Source of the DNA: Streptococcus parasanguinis
GTDB lineage: Bacteria; Bacillota; Bacilli; Lactobacillales; Streptococcaceae
DNA length: 64,000 nucleotides
Assembly: GCF_018499505.1 (NCBI RefSeq)
Contig: NZ_JAHDAC010000002.1
Span: forward strand, 124,001 to 188,000
Direction: 5' to 3'
The notes under the pieces are model-generated. The model was not told the origin of the DNA and ran no database searches. It saw only the letters and a list, made by a program, of their open reading frames with translations. Below are positions 1 through 8,758 of this stretch, piece after piece (position 1 is the first letter of the stretch; each line of letters starts with the position of its first letter). The position numbers were made by a program, and so were the translations under genes.

Positions 1-356
1 GGAATGTGATTGATTTTATGAGACAAATCATTTCGCATGTCCTGAACGGTCTTTTGAACAGCATTGGTCATGAAGTAGTTGGAATAATAAGACCCCAACT
101 CATAGAGGACCCCACGGAATAGATAGAGCGTCATAATGATCGCGATATAGGAGGTATTAAGACCAGCTCCTGCATGTCCTTTTGCCATATCCATGAGGTT
201 CTTTGTCAACTCCGTAATCGCAAGCCCCAGAACAAAGGGTTCGACCACACTCATGATGACACTTAGGATTTTTAAGAAAATGGACAAGCAAACTTCCAAG
301 CGATAGGCTCTCAAATAAGTCCATAGTCTAGAAAAACTGTTTTGTTCTTGTTTCAT
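1..356 (-). CDS. ABC exporter subunit (transmembrane half), truncated by window edge
   Basis: This is the N-terminal part of an ABC-type exporter half-transporter. It starts at an ATG at 356 behind a good AAAGGAG ribosome binding site and runs off the left edge, so only about 118 residues are visible. They begin MKQEQNSFSRLWTYLR and contain the first membrane helices of an exporter-type transmembrane domain, then a TVQDMRNDL-type coupling region. The gene lies 13 bp downstream of another complete exporter half-transporter whose nucleotide site is degenerate. Heterodimeric exporters such as LmrCD and EfrAB pair a degenerate with a canonical subunit, so this gene probably encodes the canonical partner. 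Its ATPase domain is outside the window and this cannot be checked here. The substrate is unknown; multidrug efflux is common in the family. Confidence 0.85.
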   Translation of the reverse strand, partial: MKQEQNSFSRLWTYLRAYRLEVCLSIFLKILSVIMSVVEPFVLGLAITELTKNLMDMAKGHAGAGLNTSYIAIIMTLYLFRGVLYELGSYYSNYFMTNAVQKTVQDMRNDLSHKINHI

Positions 357-369
357 CTGCTTCTCCTTT

Positions 370-2106
370 CTATTCCTCTGTTAATGATGGACTATCGAGC
401 TGCGAATTAGCAATTTCACGATAGATCTCATTGCTTTCCATCAATTCATCGTGGGTTCCTCGACCGACGATCTCCCCTTGGTCCAAGACAATAATTTGAT
501 CCGCATCCATAATGGTTCCCACGCGTTGCGCTACGATCAAGACGGTCGCATCTCCTGTAACTTCTTTGAGGCGCTTGCGCAAAGTGGCATCCGTCTTGTA
601 GTCTAAGGCAGAGAAGGAATCATCAAAAATAAAGACATCTGGATCTTTGACAACGGCACGAGCGATGGACAAGCGTTGTTTTTGACCACCTGAAAGGTTG
701 CTACCACCTTCTGCCAAATGCGTATCAAAGCGTTCCTCACGACTGTCGATAAATTCCTTGGCTTGAGAAATTTCAGCCGCTTGTTCTAGCTCTTGTACAG
801 AGGCATCTTCTTTCCCATAACGAAGGTTCTCAGCAATGGTTCCCGTAAAGAGCAAGGCCTTTTGTGGAATAAAACCAATCTTTTGGCGAAGGGCTTTCAG
901 ATTGTAGTCACGGACATCCACACCATCGACCAAAATCTTCCCTAGGGTGACATCATAGAATCGAGGAATCAACTGCACCAATGAAGATTTCCCAGAACCG
1001 GTCGAGCCGATAAAGGCAATCGTTTCTCCAGGTTTGGCCTGAAAGGAAATGTTGTGAAGAACCGGACTCTCCGTCTCACCTGGATAAGCAAAGGTAACAT
1101 TGTCAAATTCCAAATAGCCACGAGATGCTGTTTCTGTTACACCATTCTCATTTGGATCGATCGAAATGGGCATGTCCATGATTTCCTTGAGACGACGGCT
1201 AGAAACCGCAGTCCGAGGATACATAGTAAAGAGATTGGCTAAAAAGAGGAAAGATAAGAGCGCGTGGAAGCTATACTCAATAAAGGCAACCAGATCCCCA
1301 ATTTTCAAACTACCGTCATGAAGAGGATCCAAAGCAAACCAGACAATCGCCACAATCATAGCAATGATGATCTGCACAAATAGGGGTTCTGTCAAACCAG
1401 TTAGTTTGAACAATTTATTCGAGTTTTCTGCGTAGACTTCATTTTCAGCCGCAAATTTATCCTCTTGGAATTCTTCACGGGCAAAGGCACGAATCACACG
1501 AAGTCCAGTCAAATTTTCACGCGCAAACTGGTTGAGATGGTCGAGTGTCTTTTGTTGCTTCTCGGAAAGTGGACGTGTCTTAACTGCTACATACCAGACG
1601 ACGACAGCAAGAAATGGTACAGATACCGCTACAATCCACGCTAAAGAAGGACTGGTTGTCAGAATTAAGAGAACACTAGAAACCATCATCAAGGGTGTGA
1701 TAACCCCCATCTTCAACATAGAATCCGCAAACTGCATCAAAACAAAGGCATCAGAAGTCAAGCGAGTGACCAATGACGATACCCCGATTTGCTCATACTC
1801 GTGATGCGAGTACTCCTGTAACTTAGCATAGAGGTCATTGCGCATATCGCGGACCATGGTGGTCGTTAGCTGGCCAACCGCGTAAGACAAGATAATCCGA
1901 CCCACAATCCCAAGCAAGATAATCGCAAACATGACCCAGCCCCAGAAATAAAGCCGATCCACATCACGCGGGTTAATCCCCTCATCAATCATGCGAGCTA
2001 GAATCGTCGGCAAGCCCAAATTGACAATAACAAACAGGACAGATGAAAATAGATTCAGGGCTAGCCACTTGGGATACTTTTTCAAGTAAGACCAAATATA
2101 AAGCAT
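370..2106 (-). CDS. Heterodimeric ABC exporter subunit with degenerate ATPase site (LmrC/EfrA-like)
   Basis: This is a 578-residue half-transporter: six-helix exporter membrane domain (about residues 1-320), then an ATPase domain. Walker A GSTGSGKSS lies near residue 367 and the signature LSGGQKQR near 467. The Walker B segment reads FIFDDSFSALD, so the catalytic glutamate is replaced by aspartate. That is the hallmark of the degenerate-site subunit in heterodimeric exporters (LmrC, EfrA, BmrC, TM287). The open frame extends 94 codons further upstream, but I chose the ATG at 2106 because it follows AAGGAGAATC and begins MLYIWSYLKKYPKW, a normal start for the family, while the extension is translated intergenic repeat. 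It is followed after 13 bp by its presumed partner. It should sit in the cytoplasmic membrane exporting hydrophobic or toxic compounds; the substrate cannot be told. Confidence 0.92.
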   Translation of the reverse strand: MLYIWSYLKKYPKWLALNLFSSVLFVIVNLGLPTILARMIDEGINPRDVDRLYFWGWVMFAIILLGIVGRIILSYAVGQLTTTMVRDMRNDLYAKLQEYSHHEYEQIGVSSLVTRLTSDAFVLMQFADSMLKMGVITPLMMVSSVLLILTTSPSLAWIVAVSVPFLAVVVWYVAVKTRPLSEKQQKTLDHLNQFARENLTGLRVIRAFAREEFQEDKFAAENEVYAENSNKLFKLTGLTEPLFVQIIIAMIVAIVWFALDPLHDGSLKIGDLVAFIEYSFHALLSFLFLANLFTMYPRTAVSSRRLKEIMDMPISIDPNENGVTETASRGYLEFDNVTFAYPGETESPVLHNISFQAKPGETIAFIGSTGSGKSSLVQLIPRFYDVTLGKILVDGVDVRDYNLKALRQKIGFIPQKALLFTGTIAENLRYGKEDASVQELEQAAEISQAKEFIDSREERFDTHLAEGGSNLSGGQKQRLSIARAVVKDPDVFIFDDSFSALDYKTDATLRKRLKEVTGDATVLIVAQRVGTIMDADQIIVLDQGEIVGRGTHDELMESNEIYREIANSQLDSPSLTEE

Positions 2107-2119
2107 AGATGATTCTCCT

Positions 2120-2432
2120 TTTCCATAAATAATAACCTTGATCACACAGAAAAGAGGGAGCGAGACGGAATCATTTTCAAAGAAAATCATTCCTGCCCCA
2201 GTCCCATCTGCAGTCTCATTCATTATACCAAACCAGCCATAAAAGTAAAGCAAAGAGAGGGGGACAGAAATCAGTAATTCGTTAGAATTCGATTTCGTCG
2301 TCCCACCTCCGCACAGTTGAGTAGGGCTGTAAAAGCTGATGAAATCAGCGTAGTAGAGCCCACTCAACCACTGCGTCTTGCTCGACAATCCAAAGATAAT
2401 TGAGAGGCTAAGACTTTTGTCCCAGCCTCTTC
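2120..2432. repeat. Intergenic repeat unit(s) typical of viridans streptococci
   Basis: The roughly 330-bp gap between the lipoprotein and the exporter operon contains no plausible gene. It holds blocks with the look of dispersed streptococcal intergenic repeats. Phrases such as GTCCCAGCCTC near 2420, TCGTCGTCCCACC near 2298 and TGCCCCAGTCCCATC near 2200 are variants of a TGGGAC-type motif, and GAATTCGTTAGAATTC-like and ATGAAATCAGCGTAGTAG-like segments lie between. I recognise this from general knowledge of oral streptococcal intergenic regions; copy number and borders need a genome self-comparison. The element is open in frame with the exporter gene, which makes a false N-terminal extension. 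Confidence 0.6.
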
Positions 2433-2439
2433 ACTAGCA

Positions 2440-2892
2440 TTATTTCCTACGTTTGAATTTAGCATTTTTAAGAAGCGACGATGCAAATTGATTCGTAGAT
2501 TCTTGATCTTTTGTAAAGCTAAATGTCAGGGTATCCCCTTTGATCTTGTATCTAACGGTCTCACCTTTATCTTCTAGCGCACCAATTGTTTTGGCCTTTT
2601 GATTAACTTTAATTTCTGTTGAATCTACACTTTTATGACCGGGTCTTTCAGTTTTAATAGTTAAATATCCTTTTGAATCATCAATTTCAATGGACAACTC
2701 CAAAGAATATTTTTCATTTAGAGAATCAATTTCTGAACTGGAAGCTCCTTGATCTTTGAGAATTTTTTTCATTTCTGCTTTAGTCGGTTTATAAACATAT
2801 GTTCCATTATCACCTTTTGCCCCACAAGCTACAAGGAAGATTGCTGCAAAAACTGCTATAAAAGCCAAAAGAATCTGTTTAAAATTTTTCAT
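2440..2892 (-). CDS. Small predicted lipoprotein of unknown function
   Basis: This encodes a 150-residue secreted lipoprotein. The N-terminus MKNFKQILLAFIAVFAAIFLVACG is a charged start, a hydrophobic stretch and a lipobox LVAC near residues 20-23, so the cysteine should be lipidated and the protein anchored on the outer face of the membrane. The rest is hydrophilic and lysine-rich, with a predicted beta-rich C-terminal half (segments like GETVRYKIKGDTLTFSF). It resembles small streptococcal lipoproteins of unknown role and I do not assign a function. The start follows GGAGAAGG-like sequence. It lies between rplL and the intergenic repeat and is likely transcribed alone, since rplL ends in its own terminator. 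Confidence 0.8.
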   Translation of the reverse strand: MKNFKQILLAFIAVFAAIFLVACGAKGDNGTYVYKPTKAEMKKILKDQGASSSEIDSLNEKYSLELSIEIDDSKGYLTIKTERPGHKSVDSTEIKVNQKAKTIGALEDKGETVRYKIKGDTLTFSFTKDQESTNQFASSLLKNAKFKRRK

Positions 2893-3003
2893 ACCTTCTC
2901 CTTATTTCATAGAATATCCCTATTATAGCAACAATATTTTCGTATCTCAATGAAATATTTGATGATACGGGACTTGTAAAAGGTATAAAAGAAAGAATGC
3001 ACA

Positions 3004-3031
3004 AAAAAACCGAGGCCTAAACCTCGGTTTT
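3004..3031 (-). terminator. Intrinsic terminator of rplJ-rplL
   Basis: A 10-bp stem (AAAACCGAGG / CCTCGGTTTT) with a 6-nt loop is followed on the minus strand by a run of T residues. It sits just past the rplL stop codon, so it ends the rplJ-rplL transcript. Confidence 0.9.
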
Positions 3032-3051
3032 CATTTTGATTGGAAACTCTA

Positions 3052-3420
3052 TTATTTAAGAGTAACTGAAGCTCCAGCTTCTTCCAATTTACCTTTGATT
3101 TCTTCAGCTTCAGCTGCAGCAACACCTTCTTTGATAACGCCAGGTGCACCATCAACAAGTTCTTTAGCTTCTTTAAGACCAAGACCAGTGATTTCACGTA
3201 CAACTTTGATAACGCCGACTTTCTTGTCGCCTGCAGATGTCAATTCGATATCGAATGAATCTTTAGCAGCACCTGCGTCAGCAGCACCAGCTGCAGCAAC
3301 AGCTACAGGAGCAGCTGCAGTTACACCAAATTCTTCTTCGATAGCTTTTACAAGGTCGTTCAATTCAAGGATTGAAGCTTCTTTAATTTCAGCAATAATG
3401 TTTTCAATGTTCAATGCCAT
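3052..3420 (-). CDS. rplL: 50S ribosomal protein L7/L12
   Basis: This is the 122-residue L7/L12 stalk protein. The N-terminus [20 protein letters not shown] is the dimerisation domain that binds L10, followed by an alanine/glycine-rich hinge (about residues 35-52) and the C-terminal factor-binding domain with [21 protein letters not shown] set the start at 3420, where ATG follows GGAGGAAATAAC, rather than 15 bases upstream where the frame stays open through the ribosome binding site. It lies 74 bp downstream of rplJ and ends at a strong terminator. Two dimers per L10 recruit elongation factors to the ribosome. Confidence 0.98.
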   Translation of the reverse strand: MALNIENIIAEIKEASILELNDLVKAIEEEFGVTAAAPVAVAAAGAADAGAAKDSFDIELTSAGDKKVGVIKVVREITGLGLKEAKELVDGAPGVIKEGVAAAEAEEIKGKLEEAGASVTLK

Positions 3421-3494
3421 TGTTATTTCCTCCAAATAAGTTTTAATTTTATGTTTTTATTTTTTGTAGCTAGGCTACACTGCGTAGCTTAAGA

Positions 3495-3995
3495 TTAAGC
3501 TGCGTCTTCTTTGTTGTCTGCAACCGCTTTGACTGCAAGAGCAACGTTGCGCACTGGCGCTTGAAGTACAGAAAGGAGCATAGAAAGAAGTCCTTCGCGG
3601 TTTGGAAGAGTTGCAAGTGCAAGAATCTCTTCCTTAGATGCGACAGCGCCTTCGATTGCACCACCTTTGATTTCAAGTGCTTCAGCGTCTTTTGCAAAAT
3701 CATTCAAGATTTTCGCAGGTGCGATAACATCTTCGTTAGAAAATGCTACTGCAGAAGGTCCAACGAATACAGATGCAAGATCTTCAAGACCAGCTTTTTC
3801 AGCTGCACGACGCAAGATTGAGTTTTTGATAACTTTAAACTCAACTTCGCTTCCGCGAAGGTTGCGACGGAGAACTGTATCTTGCTCAACTGTCAAACCG
3901 CGAGAATCTACAACGACGATAGATGCAGCAGCTTTCATTTTTTCAGCTACTACGTCAACAAGTTCCGCTTTTTTAGCAATAATTGCTTCACTCAT
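3495..3995 (-). CDS. rplJ: 50S ribosomal protein L10
   Basis: This is the 166-residue L10 base of the ribosomal stalk, starting [20 protein letters not shown]. The N-terminal rRNA-binding domain with [20 protein letters not shown] is followed by the C-terminal helix that carries L7/L12 dimers. The ATG at 3995 follows GGAGGTG and gives the usual length; an in-frame extension to 4058 is part of the leader. L10 (with L7/L12) is known to repress its own mRNA by binding the leader, and the sequence upstream matches such a leader. Confidence 0.98.
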   Translation of the reverse strand: MSEAIIAKKAELVDVVAEKMKAAASIVVVDSRGLTVEQDTVLRRNLRGSEVEFKVIKNSILRRAAEKAGLEDLASVFVGPSAVAFSNEDVIAPAKILNDFAKDAEALEIKGGAIEGAVASKEEILALATLPNREGLLSMLLSVLQAPVRNVALAVKAVADNKEDAA

Positions 3996-4029
3996 TAGTG
4001 TGTTCACCTCCGTAATTATTTTGCTTGGG

Positions 4030-4165
4030 GAATTTTTCCAAAAGAAAAACGCGCCCAAACCTAGACACGAAAGTACAATACGCTTCTTTTAATTGATACG
4101 TTTTGTCCTCGGTAGGATTTTTATGAGTCGGGCTCCCCTACTGTCTTAGGCAGTTTTTTCAAACC
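4030..4165 (-). promoter_or_regulatory. Ribosomal protein L10 leader (autoregulatory RNA)
   Basis: The 5' untranslated region of rplJ carries the conserved elements of the bacterial L10 leader: CTGCCTAAGACAGTAGGGGAG followed by a short spacer, then CCTACCGAGGACA. These form the kink-turn containing hairpin that L10-L7/L12 binds to limit translation. Location immediately upstream of rplJ fits. Exact ends are approximate. Confidence 0.85.
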
Positions 4166-4172
4166 GTAAACT

Positions 4173-4201
4173 AGTTTATCACATTTAAAAAAAGAATGCA
4201 A
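4173..4201 (-). promoter_or_regulatory. Promoter of rplJ-rplL
   Basis: On the minus strand TTGCAT (4196-4201) and TAAACT (4173-4178) are spaced by 17 bp, a sigma-70 type promoter whose transcript would start just before the L10 leader. Confidence 0.6.
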
Positions 4202-4229
4202 GTACTTTTGCAAACTTTTTTTATATTTT

Positions 4230-5027
4230 TTAATCGTTGTAGAGACTCTTGATGTTATTCAACCAAGCATAGGCTAGTCCCATAAGGACTCCTCCTCCTA
4301 CCCAGTTGGCAAAGAAGGTGACACCATAGTGACGTAATATATTTAAAAATTCAAAATGTGGCAATTGGCTAGAAACTGGATTAAAGCTTAATAATGAGAA
4401 GGAAGCAAAATTAGCCGCCAAGTGTTCATTGGTCATAAAGACAAACATATAAATAGCAGAGAGAGCTAAGAGCACCTTCGCTGTTTCATCTTTGAAATAT
4501 AAATAAGAAAGGATAGCAATATTTACAAAGATATTGGCAATAACCCCTTCAAAGAATACCACTTGATTGCTTCGTTGGAGTTTATTTTCTGCTACCGTAG
4601 CCAGGAATCCTTTTGGATCAATATGAGCAAAGGCTGTTGTTTGATTGAACAGAAAAGCTACGATCAAAGCACCAATTAAATTAAAGAAGGTACAATAAAG
4701 AAGAATCTCCAATGCTTTCTTCCAATGGATCTTCTTTAGATAGGTTCCCGCTGTCAAATACATCATATTTGAGGTGGTTAATTCCGCATTTAAGAATAAG
4801 AGGTAAACCAAGCCCCAGGCAAAGATGAATGGAAATAGAAAACGACCAGATCCAGGTACAAAGGTATTTAATAAGTCAGCTGCAACAGCTCCGACCGCAG
4901 TACTTAAAGTGAGAAATCCACCAGCAAAAATAGAACGGACTGCATAGCGCGTTTTAGATTTCTGATAGAGATCTTCCTTCTTATTACACGCCGCTCAAAC
5001 TTTTTGAATAAAATTAGATTCAGACAT
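4230..5027 (-). pseudogene. Formate/nitrite transporter (FNT family), broken by an in-frame TGA
   Basis: Read from the ATG at 5027, which follows TAAGGAG, the frame gives MSESNFIQKV, then TGA (4995-4997), then continues AACNKKEDLYQKSKTRYAVR and a full FNT protein through to 4230, about 265 codons in all, the normal family length. The membrane segments and the FAWGLVYLLFLNAELTT region typical of FNT channels are intact. So only codon 11 is wrong: a single base change to a stop. No well-placed start with a ribosome binding site follows the stop until deep inside the first helices, so functional protein is unlikely unless the stop is read through or is a sequencing error. FNT proteins pass formate or nitrite across the membrane as pentamers. 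A TATAAT box near 5064 lies upstream, so the gene may still be transcribed. Confidence 0.8.
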
Positions 5028-5168
5028 ACTATTCTCCTTATATAATGTTTGTGAATAAAATCATTATAACATAGAGAGAAAAGAATGAAAAGGTTTTCAG
5101 GGAGAATTATTATTTTTTCATCACATACGTTTTATATCGAATATCAATGTGTGCTAAAAACAAATAAA

Positions 5169-5190
5169 AAAACAGGCAGATGCCTGTTTT
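5169..5190 (-). terminator. Intrinsic terminator of the glucosaminidase gene
   Basis: A perfect 10-base inverted repeat AAAACAGGCA / TGCCTGTTTT is followed on the minus strand by a T run; it lies four bases past the stop codon of the gene ending at 5195. Confidence 0.9.
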
Positions 5191-5194
5191 AGTA

Positions 5195-5899
5195 TTAATA
5201 ATTCAAACGGTTCGCCCAAGCGATATCCAAATTCAAGATTTCTTGTGAAGTGAACTGTTGACGATATGGATTGTATACCGAACCTGTAATACCACCTTGA
5301 ACATTTGGTGAATCATATTGAGTCAAATTATAGGTTTCAATGATATTATTAAGTTTTGCATAGTAGCTTGTGTCTGTCGCATAAACCCCTGTCAAAGCTG
5401 CTGTTGCATCTTGGTAACTAGAGGTGTTGCTCTTCCATGCACCTGCAAAATGTCCTTGTTTCAATACAGCTACATAGTCTTGCAATGATTCATAGTAAGA
5501 TGGGTAAGAACGAAATGCGTCATTAATCGTATAGGCATTTCCAGCACCGTCATCTTCCCAAGTTTGCATCACTGCAGATTGACCAGCATAACTTCCTTTA
5601 ATACCAAAAAGATTGTAATGTGGATAAGAAGACAAGCCAGACTGACCTGATCCACTTTCAAGGATAGCTTGTGCGATCATAACGGAAGCATAAAGGTCAT
5701 TCGCTTGACCGAGCTGACGAGCTGACTCACCAATTTGTGAGATGAAAGCTTCAGTAGGGTCTGAATAAGCTTGGTAAGTTCCATCATTAGCACCAACTGA
5801 TGTGACGTGCTCGCTCATAGCAGCAGCAAATGTCCCCACTGCTAATACAGAAACGAACAAACTAAATAATTTCGTTTTATTCCGTATTTTCTTTTTCAT
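5195..5899 (-). CDS. Secreted glucosaminidase (FlgJ/LytF-type peptidoglycan hydrolase)
   Basis: This is a 234-residue secreted protein. [21 protein letters not shown] followed by a small-residue cleavage region is a Sec signal peptide. The mature part is a mannosyl-glycoprotein endo-beta-N-acetylglucosaminidase domain: [19 protein letters not shown] carries the catalytic glutamate (QAILESGSG), and HYNLFGIKG and [15 protein letters not shown] are family hallmarks. It should cleave glycan strands of peptidoglycan outside the cell, in daughter cell separation or turnover. No cell-wall binding repeats are present, only a short C-terminal tail. I set the start at 5899; an in-frame ATG 18 bases upstream lacks spacing to the GGAG. 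It stands alone with its own terminator. Confidence 0.88.
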   Translation of the reverse strand: MKKKIRNKTKLFSLFVSVLAVGTFAAAMSEHVTSVGANDGTYQAYSDPTEAFISQIGESARQLGQANDLYASVMIAQAILESGSGQSGLSSYPHYNLFGIKGSYAGQSAVMQTWEDDGAGNAYTINDAFRSYPSYYESLQDYVAVLKQGHFAGAWKSNTSSYQDATAALTGVYATDTSYYAKLNNIIETYNLTQYDSPNVQGGITGSVYNPYRQQFTSQEILNLDIAWANRLNY

Positions 5900-6048
5900 A
5901 ATACAATTTATCTCCAATTAATTTTTTATCATCTTTTATCTTTATAGAGATTATACCATATAAATAGAAGATAACAAAGGCACTTATATTACACTTGTAT
6001 TACAATTGCGAGATAAATCCAAAACAAAAATGACATTTTCATGTCATT

Positions 6049-6651
6049 TCAATTTATTTCGTAAAACGCATTTTCTAAAATAGCATCCCATGACTTCTCT
6101 AGTCCTTCCCTGGTTACAGAAGAAAAGACAATAAAGGTGTCAGCAGGATCAAAATCTAGTTTTTTCTTGATGATCGATTCGTGTTTGTTCCATTTTCCAC
6201 GCGGAATCTTATCTGCCTTGGTAGCAACTAAGATCACAGGAATCTCATAATATTTTAAGAACTCATACATCTGGACATCATCTGCTGAAGGTTCGTGACG
6301 AAAATCGACTAGGCTAACGACTGCTTTTAAGTTCTCACGGCTGGTGAGGTATTCTTCAATCATCCGTCCCCACTTCTCGCGTTCTTTTTTAGAGACACGT
6401 GCATAGCCATAACCAGGTACGTCTACCAAGCGGAGTTTATCATCAATATTGAAGAAATTGAGCAATTGAGTTTTTCCTGGTTTGCCAGATGTTCTGGCCA
6501 GGTTTTTTCGATTTAAGAGAGTATTAATAAAAGAAGACTTGCCGACATTGGATCGACCGGCAAGTGCAACTTCTGGAATCTCATCTTGAGGATAATGACT
6601 CTTATTTGTAGCGCTTAAGAGGATATCCGCATTATGTGTGTTAATTTCCAT
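6049..6651 (-). CDS. ysxC: Ribosome biogenesis GTP-binding protein YsxC/EngB
   Basis: This is a 200-residue TrmE-Era-EngA-like GTPase that helps assemble the 50S subunit. The G1 motif GRSNVGKSS lies near residue 32, G3 DVPGYG near 78, G4 TKAD near 144 and the G5 SSVT near 176. The length is normal. Its start lies 12 bp after the clpX stop, and the clpX-ysxC order is conserved in Firmicutes, so the two are probably cotranscribed. The ribosome binding site (AGAAAG) is weak, consistent with translation coupled to clpX. Confidence 0.96.
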   Translation of the reverse strand: MEINTHNADILLSATNKSHYPQDEIPEVALAGRSNVGKSSFINTLLNRKNLARTSGKPGKTQLLNFFNIDDKLRLVDVPGYGYARVSKKEREKWGRMIEEYLTSRENLKAVVSLVDFRHEPSADDVQMYEFLKYYEIPVILVATKADKIPRGKWNKHESIIKKKLDFDPADTFIVFSSVTREGLEKSWDAILENAFYEIN

Positions 6652-6662
6652 ATTTTATCTTT

Positions 6663-7895
6663 CTAGGCTGTTTCGAGAATTGGTTTTTCAGTTCCATCTA
6701 CAGCTTCTTTTGTAATTCGAACAAGTTTGACATCTTCTTGACTTGGAATTTCAAACATGACATCCATCATCGTTTCTTCGATAATGGAGCGAAGTCCACG
6801 AGCTCCTGTTTTTCTTTCGATAGCTTTATTGGCAATCTCTTGAAGGGCTTCATCATCAAATTCCAATTCAACGTTATCATAAGAGAGCAAGGTTTGGTAT
6901 TGTTTTACCAAGGCATTGCGTGGCTCTTTGAGAATACGGACAAGATCGTCAACTGTCAATTGCTCAAGAGCAGCAAAGACTGGAAGACGTCCGATCAATT
7001 CTGGGATAATCCCGAATTTTTGAATATCTTCTGCAACGATTTCTTGCATGTAAGAGCTTGATTCATCAATGGCTTTATTGTTTTTACCAAAACCGATGAC
7101 TTTTTCACCAAGACGTTGTTTGACAATTTCTTCGATCCCGTCAAAAGCCCCACCTACGATGAAGAGAATATTCTTGGTATCCACTTGGATCATCTCTTGT
7201 TGTGGGTGTTTACGTCCCCCTTGAGGTGGGACACTAGCGACAGTTCCTTCGATGATCTTCAAGAGAGCTTGTTGTACCCCTTCACCAGAAACATCACGCG
7301 TGATAGAGACATTTTCACTTTTCTTAGCGATCTTATCGATTTCATCGACGTAGATGATGCCTCGTTCTGCACGCTCGATGTTGAAATCAGCTGCTTGAAG
7401 AAGTTTCAAGAGAATGTTTTCAACGTCTTCTCCTACATAACCAGCTTCTGTCAAGGCTGTTGCATCTGCAATGGCAAATGGGACATTCAAGCTACGTGCT
7501 AAGGTTTGGGCCAAAAAAGTCTTACCTGAACCAGTAGGGCCAATCATGAGGATGTTTGATTTTTGCAATTCAACATCTGTCTCGTCTTCGCGCGTATCGT
7601 GGAAGTTGATGCGTTTGTAGTGGTTGTATACCGCTACAGCAAGAGCACGTTTAGCCCGATCTTGACCGATGACGTAGTGGTTCAAGATATGGAGCAATTC
7701 GATTGGTTTTGGAACTTCACTAAGGTCAGCAAGTACTTCTTCAGCAAGCTCCTCGCGGATGATTTCTTGAGCTAACTCTACACATTCATTACAGATAAAC
7801 GCATTGTTTCCTGCAATGATTTTTTGGACTTCATCTTGACTCTTTCCGCAAAATGAGCAATAAACCATCATATCATTGTTTTGATTCGTTGGCAT
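6663..7895 (-). CDS. clpX: ATP-dependent Clp protease ATP-binding subunit ClpX
   Basis: This is the 410-residue AAA+ unfoldase that feeds substrates to ClpP. The N-terminal zinc-binding domain has [11 protein letters not shown] and FICNECVE (four cysteines, residues about 13-39). Walker A GPTGSGKT is near residue 117, Walker [10 protein letters not shown] near 180, the arginine-rich sensor segment [11 protein letters not shown] near 365. A VIGFG-type loop needed for ClpP docking is present ([11 protein letters not shown]). The start ATG at 7895 follows AAAGAGGAAATAC. It sits in the folA - small ORF - clpX - ysxC block found in other streptococci. Confidence 0.98.
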   Translation of the reverse strand: MPTNQNNDMMVYCSFCGKSQDEVQKIIAGNNAFICNECVELAQEIIREELAEEVLADLSEVPKPIELLHILNHYVIGQDRAKRALAVAVYNHYKRINFHDTREDETDVELQKSNILMIGPTGSGKTFLAQTLARSLNVPFAIADATALTEAGYVGEDVENILLKLLQAADFNIERAERGIIYVDEIDKIAKKSENVSITRDVSGEGVQQALLKIIEGTVASVPPQGGRKHPQQEMIQVDTKNILFIVGGAFDGIEEIVKQRLGEKVIGFGKNNKAIDESSSYMQEIVAEDIQKFGIIPELIGRLPVFAALEQLTVDDLVRILKEPRNALVKQYQTLLSYDNVELEFDDEALQEIANKAIERKTGARGLRSIIEETMMDVMFEIPSQEDVKLVRITKEAVDGTEKPILETA

Positions 7896-7933
7896 GTATT
7901 TCCTCTTTCTGTCATTTTCTGTTTCTATTTAGT

Positions 7934-8104
7934 TTAAAATAAGGTCATGTAAAAGGCATGAATGGAATTCATAAGATTGGTAAAAGCATTTAGTAAGAAT
8001 AAAATAGCGAGGCCAAACCGTTTTTTACGAAAGGTTTGTAAGGCGCAAATCAAACAGATGACACATAGGACAGCTGTAAAAAAACCAAAGACACTTCGCT
8101 CCAT
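7934..8104 (-). CDS. Small membrane peptide conserved between folA and clpX
   Basis: A 56-residue frame starts at the ATG that shares its first base with the folA stop (TAATG) and ends 38 bp before clpX. The peptide begins MERSVFGFFTAVLCVICLIC, has one or two hydrophobic segments separated by a basic turn (RKKR) and ends HAFYMTLF. It is likely a membrane protein translated by coupling to folA. Pneumococcus has a similar-sized hypothetical gene at the same place between its dihydrofolate reductase and clpX genes, which supports it being real. Function unknown. Confidence 0.7.
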   Translation of the reverse strand: MERSVFGFFTAVLCVICLICALQTFRKKRFGLAILFLLNAFTNLMNSIHAFYMTLF

Positions 8105-8613
8105 TAGTCTAAATCCTTTCTCTTATAATAGTTGACCGTAAAATCATAGGTGTTCTTCTCATCTTTCGGATGATGGACTTGACGGACTCTTTCATAGCGG
8201 TTCTCTTCAAATCTCGGTGCCAATGTATCTCCATCAATCGTTGCATGAATCATGGTCTGGATCAATTCTTCTAACTGGTCAGAAAAAAGCTTTAAAATCT
8301 GACTGCCACCGATAATATAAAGATTCTTCTCTTGGTTCTGATACCAGTCCAAGACTTCTTCTTTGCTGTGCATGACAAGTACAGCGTCATTTTCAGGATC
8401 ATAGGCTTGATCTTGCGTTAAGATAATGCTGGTCCGACCTGGTAAAACCCGTTTTTTCATTCCATCAAAGGTCACTCTTCCCATGAGAATCGCTTGCCCC
8501 ATGGTTGTTTCTTTGAAATGCTGAAGCTCAGCTGGCAGATGCCAAGGCATGACTTGGTCCTTTCCAATAATGCCATTTTCAGTTTGAGCCCAGATACCAA
8601 TTATCTTTTTCAT
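8104..8613 (-). CDS. folA: Dihydrofolate reductase
   Basis: This is a 169-residue reductase converting dihydrofolate to tetrahydrofolate with NADPH. Family marks are IGIWAQTENGIIGKDQVMPW at the N-terminus (the Met20-type loop), the acidic active-site segment LPAELQHFKETT, ILMGRVTFDGM and YIIGGSQI (the NADPH-binding GG). It works with thyA, which lies on the other side of cshA in this window: thymidylate synthase makes dihydrofolate and this enzyme recycles it. In many streptococci thyA and folA are close neighbours, so the adhesin gene seems to have been inserted between them or kept there. Confidence 0.97.
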   Translation of the reverse strand: MKKIIGIWAQTENGIIGKDQVMPWHLPAELQHFKETTMGQAILMGRVTFDGMKKRVLPGRTSIILTQDQAYDPENDAVLVMHSKEEVLDWYQNQEKNLYIIGGSQILKLFSDQLEELIQTMIHATIDGDTLAPRFEENRYERVRQVHHPKDEKNTYDFTVNYYKRKDLD

Positions 8614-8713
8614 TCTCTCATCCTTTACACTGATACTTCTATTTTATCAAATTTTCTTATAAAAGACTGATTTCAACTATCTAGTTTGGAGGATATTTTT
8701 CAAATACAAACAG

Positions 8714-8741
8714 AAAAAACCGCGAGAATTTCGCGGTTTTT
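8714..8741 (-). terminator. Intrinsic terminator after cshA
   Basis: The stem AAAAACCGCGA / TCGCGGTTTTT with a 5-nt loop has T-rich flanks on both sides. It lies 18 bp past the cshA stop and could also work in the other direction. Confidence 0.9.
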
Positions 8742-8758
8742 CTTAGCCACAAGTTAGC

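Noticed and set aside
2107..2388. N-terminal 94-codon extension of the exporter gene
   Set aside because: It translates intergenic repeat sequence, lacks a ribosome binding site, and the family start with AAGGAG is at 2106.
2907..3203. Open frame overlapping the 3' half of rplL on the same strand
   Set aside because: It is rplL read out of frame, Lys/Leu-rich, without a binding site.
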